Source: Pedobacter sp. Hv1
GTDB taxonomy: Bacteria; Bacteroidota; Bacteroidia; Sphingobacteriales; Sphingobacteriaceae
NCBI RefSeq assembly: GCF_001412215.1
Contig: NZ_LLWP01000009.1
Coordinates: 1-64,000 of the forward strand
Length of the DNA: 64,000 nucleotides
Direction: 5' to 3'
A model generated the notes under the pieces. The model ran no database searches. It was not told where the DNA came from and saw only the letters and a program-made list of their open reading frames with translations. Positions 1 through 8,717 of this stretch are shown here, piece after piece (positions within the stretch are counted from its first letter, which is position 1; each line of letters begins with the position of its first letter). Position numbers and translations under genes: made by a program.

Positions 1-447
1 AAGTATTTGTTTAAAACCGTACGTAAGTTTTTCGGAGAAGCGATTGTCGTAACGCAAGAGGTCGATGATATTATCCAATCACCCATCGTCAAAGAAAGTA
101 TCATCAATAATTCTGATTGCAAAATCCTCTTAGACCAACGCAAGTATATGAACAAGTTCGATGATATACAGGCAATGTTGGGGCTTACCGACAAAGAAAA
201 AGGACAGGTACTTTCCATCAATATGAACAACGATGCAAGCCGACTTTACAAAGAGGTTTGGATTGGCTTAGGTGGTACGCACTCGGCAGTCTATGCCACC
301 GAAGTTAGTTTGGAGGAATACCTCGCATACACCACCGAAGAAACCGAAAAAATGGAAGTGATGCAGCTTGCTTCCGAATTGGACGGTAACGTAGAACTCG
401 CCATTAAGCATATCGCAATGCAAAGGCGTGACAAAGCAAATCAATAG
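1..447 (+). CDS. traG: TraG, conjugation VirB4-like ATPase (C-terminal fragment)
   Basis: This is the last 148 or so codons of a longer gene: the frame is open to base 1, so the TTG at 7 is not a start. The fragment includes the YKEVWIGLGG and SLEEYLAYTT segments typical of the C-terminal tail of Bacteroidota TraG, a VirB4-family ATPase that powers assembly of the mating-pair channel at the inner membrane. The Walker motifs lie upstream of the window. It is followed by traI after 26 bp in the same operon. Identification rests on the tail sequence plus the strict traG-I-J-K order that follows. Confidence 0.85.
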   Translation, partial: KYLFKTVRKFFGEAIVVTQEVDDIIQSPIVKESIINNSDCKILLDQRKYMNKFDDIQAMLGLTDKEKGQVLSINMNNDASRLYKEVWIGLGGTHSAVYATEVSLEEYLAYTTEETEKMEVMQLASELDGNVELAIKHIAMQRRDKANQ

Positions 448-473
448 TCATTAACATTTTAAAATTCATAAAA

Positions 474-1106
474 ATGAAAAAGTTCCTTTTTATGGTGTGT
501 ACGGCACTAATGCTCGCCGTAGCACCGTCCGCAAAAGCACAATGGGTAGTAACCGACCCCACAAATCTGGCATCGGGTATTCTCAACAGTGCGAATGAAA
601 TCGTACAGACTTCTTCCACGGTATCCAATGTAATTAAAAATTTCAAGGAAGTGGAAAAGGTGTATAAACAGGGTAAGGAGTATTACGACAAGCTACAAGC
701 TGTAAATAATCTTGTAAAAGATGCACGTAAGGTACAGCAGACTGTATTGCTTGTCGGTGACGTATCCGAAATGTATGTTACCAACTTCGGTAAGATGATG
801 AACGACCCGAATTTTTCTGCACAGGAATTGGCAGCTATCAGCAATGGTTATTCGGCATTGCTGAATGAAAGTACCGAACTGCTGAAAGAACTCAAACAGA
901 TTGTAACCTCATCAAGCCTTTCGCTGAACGACAAAGAGCGTATGGATATTATTGATAGAGTGTACAAAGAAGTAAAGGAATACCACAGCTTGGTACGCTA
1001 CTATACCAATAAGAATATCTCTGTAAGTATTCTAAGAGCAAAAAAGCAGAACAATACCAAAAGAGTGCTTGACCTCTATGGAACTCCTAACCAAAAATAC
1101 TGGTAG
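474..1106 (+). CDS. traI: TraI-like DUF4141 periplasmic conjugation protein
   Basis: A 210-residue protein with a clear Sec signal peptide (basic MKK, hydrophobic core, cleavage after AKAQ near residue 23) and a largely helical, coiled-coil-prone mature part. Size, signal and place between traG and traJ match the DUF4141/TraI family of Bacteroidota conjugative transposons. It is unrelated to the F-plasmid TraI relaxase. Its role is thought to be a periplasmic component of the transfer channel, possibly like VirB5; this is inference. The gene ends 2 bp before traJ, so the two are probably translationally coupled. No TraH-type gene lies between traG and this gene. Confidence 0.85.
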   Translation: MKKFLFMVCTALMLAVAPSAKAQWVVTDPTNLASGILNSANEIVQTSSTVSNVIKNFKEVEKVYKQGKEYYDKLQAVNNLVKDARKVQQTVLLVGDVSEMYVTNFGKMMNDPNFSAQELAAISNGYSALLNESTELLKELKQIVTSSSLSLNDKERMDIIDRVYKEVKEYHSLVRYYTNKNISVSILRAKKQNNTKRVLDLYGTPNQKYW

Positions 1107-1108
1107 TT

Positions 1109-2104
1109 ATGGAATTTCAAAATCTTCACGAAGTCCTACGCTCATTATATGATGAGATGCTCCCACTGTCCGCCGATATGGCGGCAGTGGCTAAAGGGAT
1201 AGCCGGATTGGGGGCTTTGTTCTATGTTGCCATAAAAGTATGGCAGGCTTTGAGCAGGGCTGAACCCATTGATATGTACCCCTTGCTCCGTCCTTTCGCT
1301 TTGGGGCTTTGCATTATGTTTTTCCCAACTATCGTATTGGGAACAATCAATGCCGTGTTAAGTCCGGTGGTACAGGGTACTCACACAATCCTCGAAAATC
1401 AGGTGCTTGACCTCAACGATTTGCAGGCGAAAAAAGACCTGTTGGAACGGGAAGCTATGCTACGAAATCCTGAAACAGCCTATCTCGTATCAAATGAGGA
1501 ATTTGATAAAAAGCTCGAAGAATTGGGCTGGTCGCCCGGCGATTTGATTACGATGTCGGGAATGTATATGGATAGGTTTGCCTACCAAACCGAACAAGCT
1601 ATTAAGAATTGGTTTCGCAATCTGTTAGAGGTACTGTTTCAGGCGGCAGCTTTGGTTATTGATACCATAAGGACGTTCTTTCTCATCGTCCTGTCCATAC
1701 TCGGGCCGATAGCCTTTGCGATAAGCGTGTGGGACGGTTTTCAGTCCACGCTCACGCAATGGCTGACCCGATACGTCAGCGTTTACCTGTGGTTGCCCGT
1801 GGCAGACCTGTTCAGCTCTATGCTTGCCAAAATACAATCCCTCATTATCGAAAAGGATATAGCAATGCTTGCCGACCCGACCTATATACCCGACACATCC
1901 AATACCGTGTACATCATCTTTATGATAATCGGTATCGTGGGTTACTTCACTATCCCAACGGTAACAGGCTGGATTATTCAGGCAGGCGGTGCAGGAAACT
2001 TTACCCGTAACGTAAACCAAGCGGCAATGAAAACCGGAAATATCGCCGGAGCAGGAACAGGTTCGGCTGTTGGAAATATCGGTGGCAGGTTAATGGGGAA
2101 ATAA
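1109..2104 (+). CDS. traJ: TraJ, VirB6-like polytopic membrane protein
   Basis: A 331-residue protein with hydrophobic segments near residues 25-48, 60-85, 175-215 (two helices) and 265-295. It has the FAISVWDGF and LTRYVSVYLWLPVADLFSSM stretches common to TraJ of Bacteroidota conjugative transposons. By family knowledge it is the VirB6-like inner-membrane channel subunit. The C-terminus is Gly/Ala rich (GNIAGAGTGSAVG), which is normal for the family. It starts 2 bp after traI and ends 21 bp before traK. Confidence 0.92.
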   Translation: MEFQNLHEVLRSLYDEMLPLSADMAAVAKGIAGLGALFYVAIKVWQALSRAEPIDMYPLLRPFALGLCIMFFPTIVLGTINAVLSPVVQGTHTILENQVLDLNDLQAKKDLLEREAMLRNPETAYLVSNEEFDKKLEELGWSPGDLITMSGMYMDRFAYQTEQAIKNWFRNLLEVLFQAAALVIDTIRTFFLIVLSILGPIAFAISVWDGFQSTLTQWLTRYVSVYLWLPVADLFSSMLAKIQSLIIEKDIAMLADPTYIPDTSNTVYIIFMIIGIVGYFTIPTVTGWIIQAGGAGNFTRNVNQAAMKTGNIAGAGTGSAVGNIGGRLMGK

Positions 2105-2125
2105 AAACAATCAAATCATTTAAAA

Positions 2126-2749
2126 ATGGAATTTAAAACATTAAGAAATATCGAAAACAGTTTTAGGCAAATACGGCTGTATGCCATTGTATTTGCCGTT
2201 CTCTGCCTAAGCGTGGTAGGATTTTCACTTTGGAAATCTTACAGCTTTGCAGACGAACAACGCCAAAAAATCTATGTGCTGGATAATGGAAAATCGTTGA
2301 TGCTTGCCTTATCGCAAGATGCAAGTATCAACCGACCTGTGGAAGCAAGGGAGCACGTCAGACGTTTTCACGAGCTCTTTTTTACGCTTGCTCCCGACAA
2401 GAACGCTATCGAAAGCAATATGAGCAGGGCATTCAACCTTGCCGATAAATCAGCTTTTGATTATTACAAAGACCTGTCGGAAAAGGGTTATTACAGCAGG
2501 ATTATTTCGGGGAATGTACAGCAACGCATTGAGGTGGATAGTGTCGTGTGCAATTTCGACACCTATCCGTATGCGGTGCGTACTTACGCCAAACAATTCA
2601 TTATCCGTTCGAGCAACGTGACCAGGCGTAACCTGATTACTTCCTGCTATCTCGTGAACTCTGTCCGTTCGGACAACAACCCGCAAGGCTTCAACATCGA
2701 AAAGTTTGCAGTGATAGAAAACAGGGATATAGAAGTTATCGAACGCTAA
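2126..2749 (+). CDS. traK: TraK, VirB8-like conjugation protein
   Basis: A 207-residue bitopic protein: a short cytoplasmic N-terminus, one membrane helix at about residues 18-38 (AIVFAVLCLSVVGFSLW) and a periplasmic domain. Length and the FKTLRNIENSF opening match TraK of CTnDOT-type elements, which corresponds to VirB8, a nucleating scaffold of type IV secretion channels. The mature domain contains the VRRFHELFFTLAPD segment conserved in the family. It lies in the tra operon, 12 bp before the next ORF. Confidence 0.92.
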   Translation: MEFKTLRNIENSFRQIRLYAIVFAVLCLSVVGFSLWKSYSFADEQRQKIYVLDNGKSLMLALSQDASINRPVEAREHVRRFHELFFTLAPDKNAIESNMSRAFNLADKSAFDYYKDLSEKGYYSRIISGNVQQRIEVDSVVCNFDTYPYAVRTYAKQFIIRSSNVTRRNLITSCYLVNSVRSDNNPQGFNIEKFAVIENRDIEVIER

Positions 2750-2761
2750 AAAAACAATCTT

Positions 2762-3190
2762 ATGGAAGCATTATCAGATTTAAACACGTTTGCAAAAATC
2801 CTTACCGATAAAGGATATAACGGCTATTTCCATACGCAGGGAGCGTATGCCGGAAAGTTGAAGAAAAGTATCGGCGAATACCTCGAAAACTGCCAAAAAG
2901 GTACAGATAGTTTGCCTAAACAGGACTTGTTGCTGACGGGCTACCTGCAATGGTCGGGCGAAGACAAGCCAAGTGTAGAATGCAGTATGTGGGTAAAATA
3001 CCTGAACGGCAAATTCTCGCTCAACAGAATGGAGGTTACAAGGAAAGACCAATTTGGGCAACTGCTGAAAAAATCGGAACTGACAAACCTGTCTGTAATA
3101 TCCGCACCCAAAGCGGTTGAGGCAGTCGCTTTGGTCAATGAAGAACCGAAGCAAAAGGCAGGTCAAAGTCCTAAGCGTTTCAAGCTATAA
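2762..3190 (+). CDS. Conserved tra-operon protein of unknown function
   Basis: A 142-residue soluble protein with no signal peptide or membrane segment. It sits between traK and traL, where CTnDOT itself has no gene to my knowledge. The middle part (GYLQWSGEDKPSVECSMWVKY, then LNGKFSLNRMEV) looks like a beta-rich domain; the tail (EEPKQKAGQSPKRFKL) is basic and probably disordered. Tight spacing (12 bp after traK, 19 bp before traL) indicates co-transcription and a conjugation-related role. I do not recognise the family. Confidence 0.75.
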   Translation: MEALSDLNTFAKILTDKGYNGYFHTQGAYAGKLKKSIGEYLENCQKGTDSLPKQDLLLTGYLQWSGEDKPSVECSMWVKYLNGKFSLNRMEVTRKDQFGQLLKKSELTNLSVISAPKAVEAVALVNEEPKQKAGQSPKRFKL

Positions 3191-3209
3191 CAACAGAAAC
3201 AGTAAGGTT

Positions 3210-3497
3210 ATGAAAAAACTAAGAGCAAATATGGACAGGTACTTTGACAAGCTGGACGAACGCTGGCGGGCATTGCCCTTGCGGAAACAGCACCAATACA
3301 CACTTTACTTTTTTGTGGGGTATCTACTGCTTACGGCAGGGGTCATTTGCAAAGTATGGTACGATACCTCAAAGTCGGGTAACGATATGGTCATTGAGCA
3401 TATCGAAAACCCTGTCCTCAAAAAAAGTGAAAGCCCTGCAAGATTGCAGGACACATTATCAACAATTCTAAAAAACAAGATTTATGAAAGAAAATGA
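3210..3497 (+). CDS. traL: TraL-like (DUF3989) small membrane protein
   Basis: A 95-residue protein with one membrane helix at about residues 28-46 (YTLYFFVGYLLLTAGVICKV) and a basic N-terminus. I chose the ATG at 3210 because the frame extended upstream to 3117 would overlap the previous gene by 74 bp, and because MKKLRANMDRYFDKLDERWR is the usual start of this family. The gene overlaps traM by 14 bp. TraL/DUF3989 proteins are fixed members of Bacteroidota conjugation operons; the molecular role is unknown. Confidence 0.85.
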   Translation: MKKLRANMDRYFDKLDERWRALPLRKQHQYTLYFFVGYLLLTAGVICKVWYDTSKSGNDMVIEHIENPVLKKSESPARLQDTLSTILKNKIYERK

Positions 3498-4818
3498 GAA
3501 CAAAAAGTCGGTTGTTCGGGTAACGGAAGGGAACCAGGCAGCAACCGCTGATGTACCGCAAGACGGTACACAGAACAAAGCCGAAAAGCTCAAAAAGCCG
3601 CTCATCTTTGGCTTAATGGGAATTGTCTTCGTAGGTTGTATGTACCTCATATTTAAACCATCCGCAGACAAAAAGGAAATCGAGAACATTGGGCTGAACG
3701 ATGCAGTACCAGAGGCTACCGGAGCAGGAATGCCTGCCGACAAAGGCAAGGCTTATGAGTTGGAAATGCTGGAACGCAAAGAGCAAGAAAAACGCAATGC
3801 ACTTACCACGCTTTCTGACTATTGGAATACTGAAGACAAAAAAGAGCCTAATGATGAATTTCCCGAAGAAGACGAAAGCAACAGCTATGGCGGTGGCAGA
3901 GGTTCGGGCAGAAACGGCAATCCGGCATTGAGCAGTTACCGCAATGCACAAAGCACATTGGGTTCATTTTATCAGGATAACAACTCTGAAACAACAGAAC
4001 TCCGCAGGCAATTGGACGAACTAAAAGAACAATTAGCCGAGAAAGATGTGCCTAAATCTGTAACCGTTGATGACCAGCTTGCCCTAATGGAGAAATCCTA
4101 CCAGATGGCGGCAAAGTATCTGCCAACGGGTACAAATTCGACAGAAGTTCCACCTGCTAAGGATGCAGGTACGGCTACCGCAGGTTCAACTCAAAAGGAG
4201 CATTTTGTGGCATTCACACCTACAAGAAAGAACACCGTTTCCGCTTTGTATCGTGAGCCTACGGACAGTGCCTTTTTAGCCGATTGGAGCGAAACAAGAA
4301 ACCGGGGCTTTTATACCGCAGGTTCTATTGAGCAAACGGCACAACCGAAAAACAGTATCAAAGCCTGTGTACACGATGCGCAAACGGTTATCGGCGAAAC
4401 AGGGGTACGATTGCGATTGTTAGAGCCAGCCCAAACGCCTCAACGTACCATTCCGAAAGGAACGATTGTAACAGCTAATGCCAAATTTCAGGGAGGTCGA
4501 TTACAGCTAAAGATTACCTCCGTAGAATTAGAGGGCAACATCATTCCGGTTGATATAACCATTTACGATTTGGACGGACAGCAAGGCTTGTACGTTCCGT
4601 ATTCGCCGGAAATGAACGCCCTTACCGAAATGGCGGGCAATATGAGCCAGACTTCGGGAACAAGCATAATGCTCACGCAGAATGCAGGACAACAGGTTGC
4701 TGCTGATTTAAGCCGTGGCGTGGTACAGGGTGTTTCGGGCTATTTCACAAAAAAGGTGAGAACCCCAAAGGTTACGCTAAAAGCAGGGCATCAGGTCTTC
4801 CTTGTATCTAAAAAATAA
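3484..4818 (+). CDS. traM: TraM, VirB10-like conjugation protein
   Basis: A 444-residue protein built like VirB10/TrbI: a cytoplasmic N-terminus, one membrane helix at about residues 38-57 (IFGLMGIVFVGCMYLIF), a long low-complexity acidic and Gly/Ser linker (about 110-150), a short coiled coil (about 165-185, RRQLDELKEQLAEKD) and a C-terminal beta-barrel domain with IPKGTIVTANAKFQGGRLQL. VirB10 homologues link inner and outer membrane parts of the transfer channel. It overlaps traL by 14 bp and ends 24 bp before traN. Confidence 0.93.
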   Translation: MKENENKKSVVRVTEGNQAATADVPQDGTQNKAEKLKKPLIFGLMGIVFVGCMYLIFKPSADKKEIENIGLNDAVPEATGAGMPADKGKAYELEMLERKEQEKRNALTTLSDYWNTEDKKEPNDEFPEEDESNSYGGGRGSGRNGNPALSSYRNAQSTLGSFYQDNNSETTELRRQLDELKEQLAEKDVPKSVTVDDQLALMEKSYQMAAKYLPTGTNSTEVPPAKDAGTATAGSTQKEHFVAFTPTRKNTVSALYREPTDSAFLADWSETRNRGFYTAGSIEQTAQPKNSIKACVHDAQTVIGETGVRLRLLEPAQTPQRTIPKGTIVTANAKFQGGRLQLKITSVELEGNIIPVDITIYDLDGQQGLYVPYSPEMNALTEMAGNMSQTSGTSIMLTQNAGQQVAADLSRGVVQGVSGYFTKKVRTPKVTLKAGHQVFLVSKK

Positions 4819-4842
4819 TGTTGAACTCAAATAAATAAAACA

Positions 4843-5736
4843 ATGAAAAATCATTTAAAAATCTTTTGGGCATTTGCCCTGATACTCGGCTTTGCCGTAC
4901 AGTCTTACGCACAGGATAGTGCAAGAACTAAACTTGCATTGGGCAAGATAGAACCGTATAAAATGGAAGTGACCTACGATAAAACTTCGCACCTGATTTT
5001 CCCGACTGCCATTCGTTACGTGGATTTGGGTAGCGAATACCTGATTGCAGGGAAAGCGGAAGATGCGGAAAACGTGTTGCGTGTAAAAGCATCGGTAAGG
5101 GATTTTGAACCCGAAACCAATTTTTCTGTCATTACCAATGACGGGCGTTTTTACAGCTTCAATGTGTATTACAGTTCCTATCCGGAGGCAATGAGCTATG
5201 ACCTGCTCACGATGCAAAAGGCAGTAGATAAAGCCAATGGTAACGATGTGCTTTTTGAAGAATTGGGCAACAATTCTCCGTCATTGGCAGGCTTGCTGTT
5301 GGAAACGATTTACAAGAAAGACAAACGTATTGTAAAGCATATCGGGGCTAAGAGCTTCGGTATTCAGTTTATCCTCAAAGGCATTTACATACACAACGGC
5401 AAATACTATTTCCATACGGAATTGAGAAACCGTACCAATGTGCCATTTCAGATTGATTTTGTGAATTTCAAGGTAGTGGATAAAAAGGTAGCCAAACGTA
5501 CCGTAGTACAGGAACGCCCGATGATACCGCTTAGGACTTACAAGCCACTGGACGACATTGCCGGAAAAACAATCGAACAAAACGTCTTCCTGTTAGACCA
5601 ATTTACCATTGCCGATGACAAGGTACTGCTGATTGAGATTTTCGAGAAAAACGGAGGCAGGCATCAAACGCTCCAGATAGAAAATTCCGACTTAATCAAA
5701 GCCCGTTTGATTAACGATATGCACCTGAAATTTTAA
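4843..5736 (+). CDS. traN: TraN, VirB9-like (DUF4138) conjugation protein
   Basis: A 297-residue protein with a Sec signal peptide (cleavage near SYAQ-DSA, about residue 24). The motifs YDKTSHLIFPTAIRYVDLGS and KYYFHTELRNRTNVPFQIDF are typical of TraN of Bacteroidota conjugative transposons. In the current model it is the VirB9-like periplasmic/outer-membrane core subunit partnering TraM and TraO. It is shorter than some family members but shows no sign of truncation. It lies in the operon, 21 bp before traO. Confidence 0.93.
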   Translation: MKNHLKIFWAFALILGFAVQSYAQDSARTKLALGKIEPYKMEVTYDKTSHLIFPTAIRYVDLGSEYLIAGKAEDAENVLRVKASVRDFEPETNFSVITNDGRFYSFNVYYSSYPEAMSYDLLTMQKAVDKANGNDVLFEELGNNSPSLAGLLLETIYKKDKRIVKHIGAKSFGIQFILKGIYIHNGKYYFHTELRNRTNVPFQIDFVNFKVVDKKVAKRTVVQERPMIPLRTYKPLDDIAGKTIEQNVFLLDQFTIADDKVLLIEIFEKNGGRHQTLQIENSDLIKARLINDMHLKF

Positions 5737-5757
5737 TAACCTTTTAAAGTAAATAAT

Positions 5758-6318
5758 ATGAAAAAGTATATCTATACCGTGATGCTCATCTTTATGGCCA
5801 TCACGGTCACACAGGCACAAAGAATGTTACCTAAACAGAAAGGATTGGAAGTGAGTACGGGTGTGCTGTCCAATGATAAAATCGGTAACGATTATTATAT
5901 CAATGTAGCAATGACCGTAAACGGCAAAAATGGTAACTATCAGCTTTGGGCGTTGGAATACACTCATCAATACCACGATTATAAAGCCCTCCGCATACCG
6001 CAGGAAACTTATACCGCAGAGGGCGGTTACAGCTTCTTCCTCTTGGGCGATGCCCGTAAGAACATCACGCTGAACTTCGGAATAACAGGTGTAGTCGGTT
6101 ACGAAAGTATCAACCGTGGCGAAGCAATGTTGTATGACGGAGCAAAAATTTTGAGCGAGGATAATTTTATCTACGGAGCTGGTGGACGGCTCACATTTGA
6201 AACGTACCTGTCCGACCGTTTTGTGTTAGTCCTGCAAGGGCGTACAAAGGTTTTGTGGGGTACAGACTTGGAACAGTTCCGACCGTCCGCAGGCGTGGGA
6301 TTAAGGTTTAATTTTTAA
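5758..6318 (+). CDS. traO: TraO family conjugation protein
   Basis: A 186-residue exported protein with signal peptide MKKYIYTVMLIFMAITVTQAQ and a predicted beta-barrel-like body: alternating aromatic/Gly strands ending in RPSAGVGLRFNF, an outer-membrane-style C-terminal Phe. The segment YTAEGGYSFFLLGDARKN is conserved in TraO of CTnDOT-like elements. It is probably an outer-membrane subunit of the transfer apparatus (inference from the C-terminus and signal). In CTnDOT traO is followed by traP (primase); here traP is absent and the traQ-like gene follows after 12 bp. Confidence 0.88.
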   Translation: MKKYIYTVMLIFMAITVTQAQRMLPKQKGLEVSTGVLSNDKIGNDYYINVAMTVNGKNGNYQLWALEYTHQYHDYKALRIPQETYTAEGGYSFFLLGDARKNITLNFGITGVVGYESINRGEAMLYDGAKILSEDNFIYGAGGRLTFETYLSDRFVLVLQGRTKVLWGTDLEQFRPSAGVGLRFNF

Positions 6319-6330
6319 AACGTAAAAACA

Positions 6331-6780
6331 ATGATAGCAATATTCAATAAATTCAGGATAGGATTAAGCTCAATATATGTACTCTTGGCAATCCTCACAG
6401 CTTCGGTTACGTTGGTATCTTGTAGCAAAGACGATGAACTCGAAATACAGAACGATTTCCCTTTTGAGGTCAAAGTAATGCCTGTACCCAAAGATGTTGC
6501 CAGTGGGCAGACCGTAGAGATACGGATTACCATACAGCGAACAGGCAATTACAGCAATACGCAATATTTTCTCCGCTACTTCCAATTTGACGGTCAAGGC
6601 ACATTGCGGTATTATGACGAACCACCGTATTTGCCAAACGATTTGTATTCGTTGCCAACGGAGCAGTTCCGGTTGTATTACACTTCGTCATCTACCGTAT
6701 CACAATCCTTTGAGGTTTGGATTTCGGATAACTTCGGTAACGAAAAGCAGTTGAGCTTTCAGTTCAACAGTAGTGATTAA
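6331..6780 (+). CDS. traQ: TraQ-like DUF3872 lipoprotein
   Basis: A 149-residue predicted lipoprotein: hydrophobic N-terminus and a lipobox-like SVTLVSCSKDD, with the Cys at about residue 31. The body has NDFPFEVKVMPVPKDVASGQ and YFLRYFQFDGQGTL, the DUF3872 signature, with an immunoglobulin-like beta-sandwich feel. DUF3872 proteins are the last tra genes in Bacteroidota conjugative transposons. The gene is followed directly by a strong terminator, confirming it as the end of the operon. The name traQ follows family usage; its function is not established. Confidence 0.82.
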   Translation: MIAIFNKFRIGLSSIYVLLAILTASVTLVSCSKDDELEIQNDFPFEVKVMPVPKDVASGQTVEIRITIQRTGNYSNTQYFLRYFQFDGQGTLRYYDEPPYLPNDLYSLPTEQFRLYYTSSSTVSQSFEVWISDNFGNEKQLSFQFNSSD

Positions 6781-6791
6781 TGCTACTTATA

Positions 6792-6833
6792 TAAAAGCAA
6801 AACCGACTGTTACAGGTCGGTTTTTTGCTTTTC
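6792..6833 (+). terminator. Terminator of the tra operon
   Basis: Inverted repeat AAAACCGAC ... GTCGGTTTT with an 8-nt loop and a T-rich 3' side lies 20 bp after the stop of the traQ-like gene. The outer flanks AAAAGC/GCTTTT extend the stem. Confidence 0.85.
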
Positions 6834-6891
6834 AGCTTTCGGTGTACGTTGTTTTTTGTTTAAATTTACTTGAATTATAATCTTAACGGGT

Positions 6892-7173
6892 ATGGATACA
6901 GTTACGGCTCAATTGGTGTTTGGTATTATTGTTATCGTTATTGCGATAGTGCTTATTTATTGGATAAACCGCAGGAAATTTTACAGGCGTAATGGTATGG
7001 GTGCAGAGGGATTTTCGAGTTTTGAAGCATCTGTATTTACCCGTTTTATAGAACGTATCGGCAAATGGATTGCCTATGCTTTAATTGTTGTCGGTATTGT
7101 CTGTATATGGACTTACAGCCAAATGAAAAAGGAAAAGGAACTGCAAAAAGTGGAGATACAAAACCCTCGATAA
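6892..7173 (+). CDS. Small membrane protein of unknown function
   Basis: A 93-residue protein with two hydrophobic helices (about residues 5-26, LVFGIIVIVIAIVLIYWI, and 62-80, WIAYALIVVGIVCIWTY) separated by a basic loop, and a charged lysine/glutamate-rich tail. It lies after the tra terminator, so it has its own promoter or is a cargo gene. I do not recognise a family. Similar small proteins occur near tra operons in Bacteroidota, which suggests an element-linked function, but this is recollection only. Confidence 0.6.
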   Translation: MDTVTAQLVFGIIVIVIAIVLIYWINRRKFYRRNGMGAEGFSSFEASVFTRFIERIGKWIAYALIVVGIVCIWTYSQMKKEKELQKVEIQNPR

Positions 7174-7191
7174 TCAATCTGCTCATTCAAG

Positions 7192-7220
7192 TTGCCACTT
7201 AAGATATTTGTATAATTTTG
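7192..7220 (+). promoter_or_regulatory. Predicted Bacteroidota-type promoter of the HEPN gene
   Basis: TTG at 7192-7194, 18 bp spacer, TAATTTTG at 7213-7220 matches the Bacteroidota -33/-7 consensus (TTG, TAnnTTTG). The expected transcription start is about 30 bp before the ATG at 7258. Confidence 0.55.
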
Positions 7221-7257
7221 TAGTATCTTAAACAGCTTTAGGCAAAATATAATTTGA

Positions 7258-8547
7258 ATGAAACTACGAATTGAAAATTGGATTGATAATAATAATTTTT
7301 CAGAAGATGTAAATGTACTATTTACAGATGCCGTTACTTGCTATAAAGCTGGAGCGAATAGAGCCTCATTATTATTTTCATATTTGGCTTTTCTGACGAT
7401 ACTGAAGGAAAGAATAATTGGAGGAACTAAACCAAACTTATTTCCCCAAGGGGAATGGGACAAAATAATCTCAAAATTACAAAATGAAGACTTGTGGGAA
7501 GCAAGTGTATTTGATGCAACTCAACAACAAGAAAAAACTGACCAGACTACAAAAGAACGCACTAAAGACCCAATATTTAACCTTAATGACAATCTACGAT
7601 TACAAATAAAATATTGGAAAGATAGAAGGAATGACTGCGCTCATTACAAGGATAATATTATAGACACTTTTCATATTGAGGCTTTTTGGGCATTTATAGA
7701 GAGTAATATGTCCAAAATAACAATAGAGGGTGGAATGCAATCTCTGATAAATAAAATTCATAAACATTTTGACCCAACTATTACTCCACCGGATAAAGAC
7801 ATTTCTCCATTAATTCAAGAGATTGAATTTTCAGTAGAAAGGTCAAAATTGAAACATTTTTGGGAAGCATTATTAAATAATGGAGAATGGGATTTCGACT
7901 TATCTATAAGGAAACAGGAACTAATTAGTAAAAGTTTAGAGGTAAATAAAGGTTTTGTAAACGATAGTTTGATTGCTATTGTCAAAGCCAATAAGTATTA
8001 TTTAAAAGACTTTCTGTCGAACCATCCTGATAAAATTTTGAGCTTTAATTTTAATGAGGAAGAAGTCCGAAAATTTTGGAAAACACAATTAACTTCTTGC
8101 AACAACATTTTAGGATTATATACTTCTTTTTTAAGAAATGGTTTAATCCCACAAAATGAAATAGCAGAAGCAAATAAAACTATATTAAATGCTATAAGAG
8201 AATATTCTCCAACCATCAATGAGCATCAGATATTATCAGGAAATGGCATCTTAGATACTTTTAAACAAGTGATTTTAAACAACATTAGTTTTATTGGGTA
8301 TAAGTCATATTTATGGGTAAACGATAGAGCTGATATTATTTCCGGAATAATCAAAAATTGCCCGTCCGATAAGGATATAATTATGAGATTAGTTGAGCAC
8401 TATAATCAACGAGATAATTCTGATTGGTTATTGGAAAGATTTAATAATATATTTATTGATGGTAGTACCATTACCATTGAATATAAAAATATTTTGCAAA
8501 CTGATAATGTAGAGATACCAGAGAAATTAAAAAAATACTTTGCTTAA
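7258..8547 (+). CDS. Putative HEPN-domain RNase-like cargo protein
   Basis: A 429-residue cytoplasmic, mostly helical protein. Residues 20-55 and 115-150 form two predicted helices of a HEPN fold. The second carries R124-N-D-C-A-H129, an exact R-x4-H motif, the catalytic signature of HEPN ribonucleases found in many toxin-antitoxin, abortive-infection and CRISPR effectors. Residues 190-429 are helical and unrecognised and may sense or bind a partner. The gene has its own promoter and terminator, is visibly more A+T-rich than the tra genes, and has no obvious antitoxin beside it. A defence or stabilisation cargo role is inference; a non-enzymatic HEPN relative is possible. Confidence 0.55.
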   Translation: MKLRIENWIDNNNFSEDVNVLFTDAVTCYKAGANRASLLFSYLAFLTILKERIIGGTKPNLFPQGEWDKIISKLQNEDLWEASVFDATQQQEKTDQTTKERTKDPIFNLNDNLRLQIKYWKDRRNDCAHYKDNIIDTFHIEAFWAFIESNMSKITIEGGMQSLINKIHKHFDPTITPPDKDISPLIQEIEFSVERSKLKHFWEALLNNGEWDFDLSIRKQELISKSLEVNKGFVNDSLIAIVKANKYYLKDFLSNHPDKILSFNFNEEEVRKFWKTQLTSCNNILGLYTSFLRNGLIPQNEIAEANKTILNAIREYSPTINEHQILSGNGILDTFKQVILNNISFIGYKSYLWVNDRADIISGIIKNCPSDKDIIMRLVEHYNQRDNSDWLLERFNNIFIDGSTITIEYKNILQTDNVEIPEKLKKYFA

Positions 8548-8568
8548 ATATTGTGAATAAGCAATATC

Positions 8569-8603
8569 AAATCGGATAGCCAAAAGGTTATCCGATTTTT
8601 TGT
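8569..8603 (+). terminator. Terminator of the HEPN gene
   Basis: Perfect 10-bp stem AAATCGGATA (8569-8578) / TATCCGATTT (8589-8598), 10-nt loop, followed by a T-run. It lies 21 bp past the stop codon. Confidence 0.88.
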
Positions 8604-8717
8604 TTACAGAGGTAGTAAACCGCCAAACACTACCTTTCAACGCCAATCAATACTACATTTTCCAACCCTGTAACACCCCTTAATATCTTCGACTTCCACA
8701 GAAAAAATGAGCAAAAA

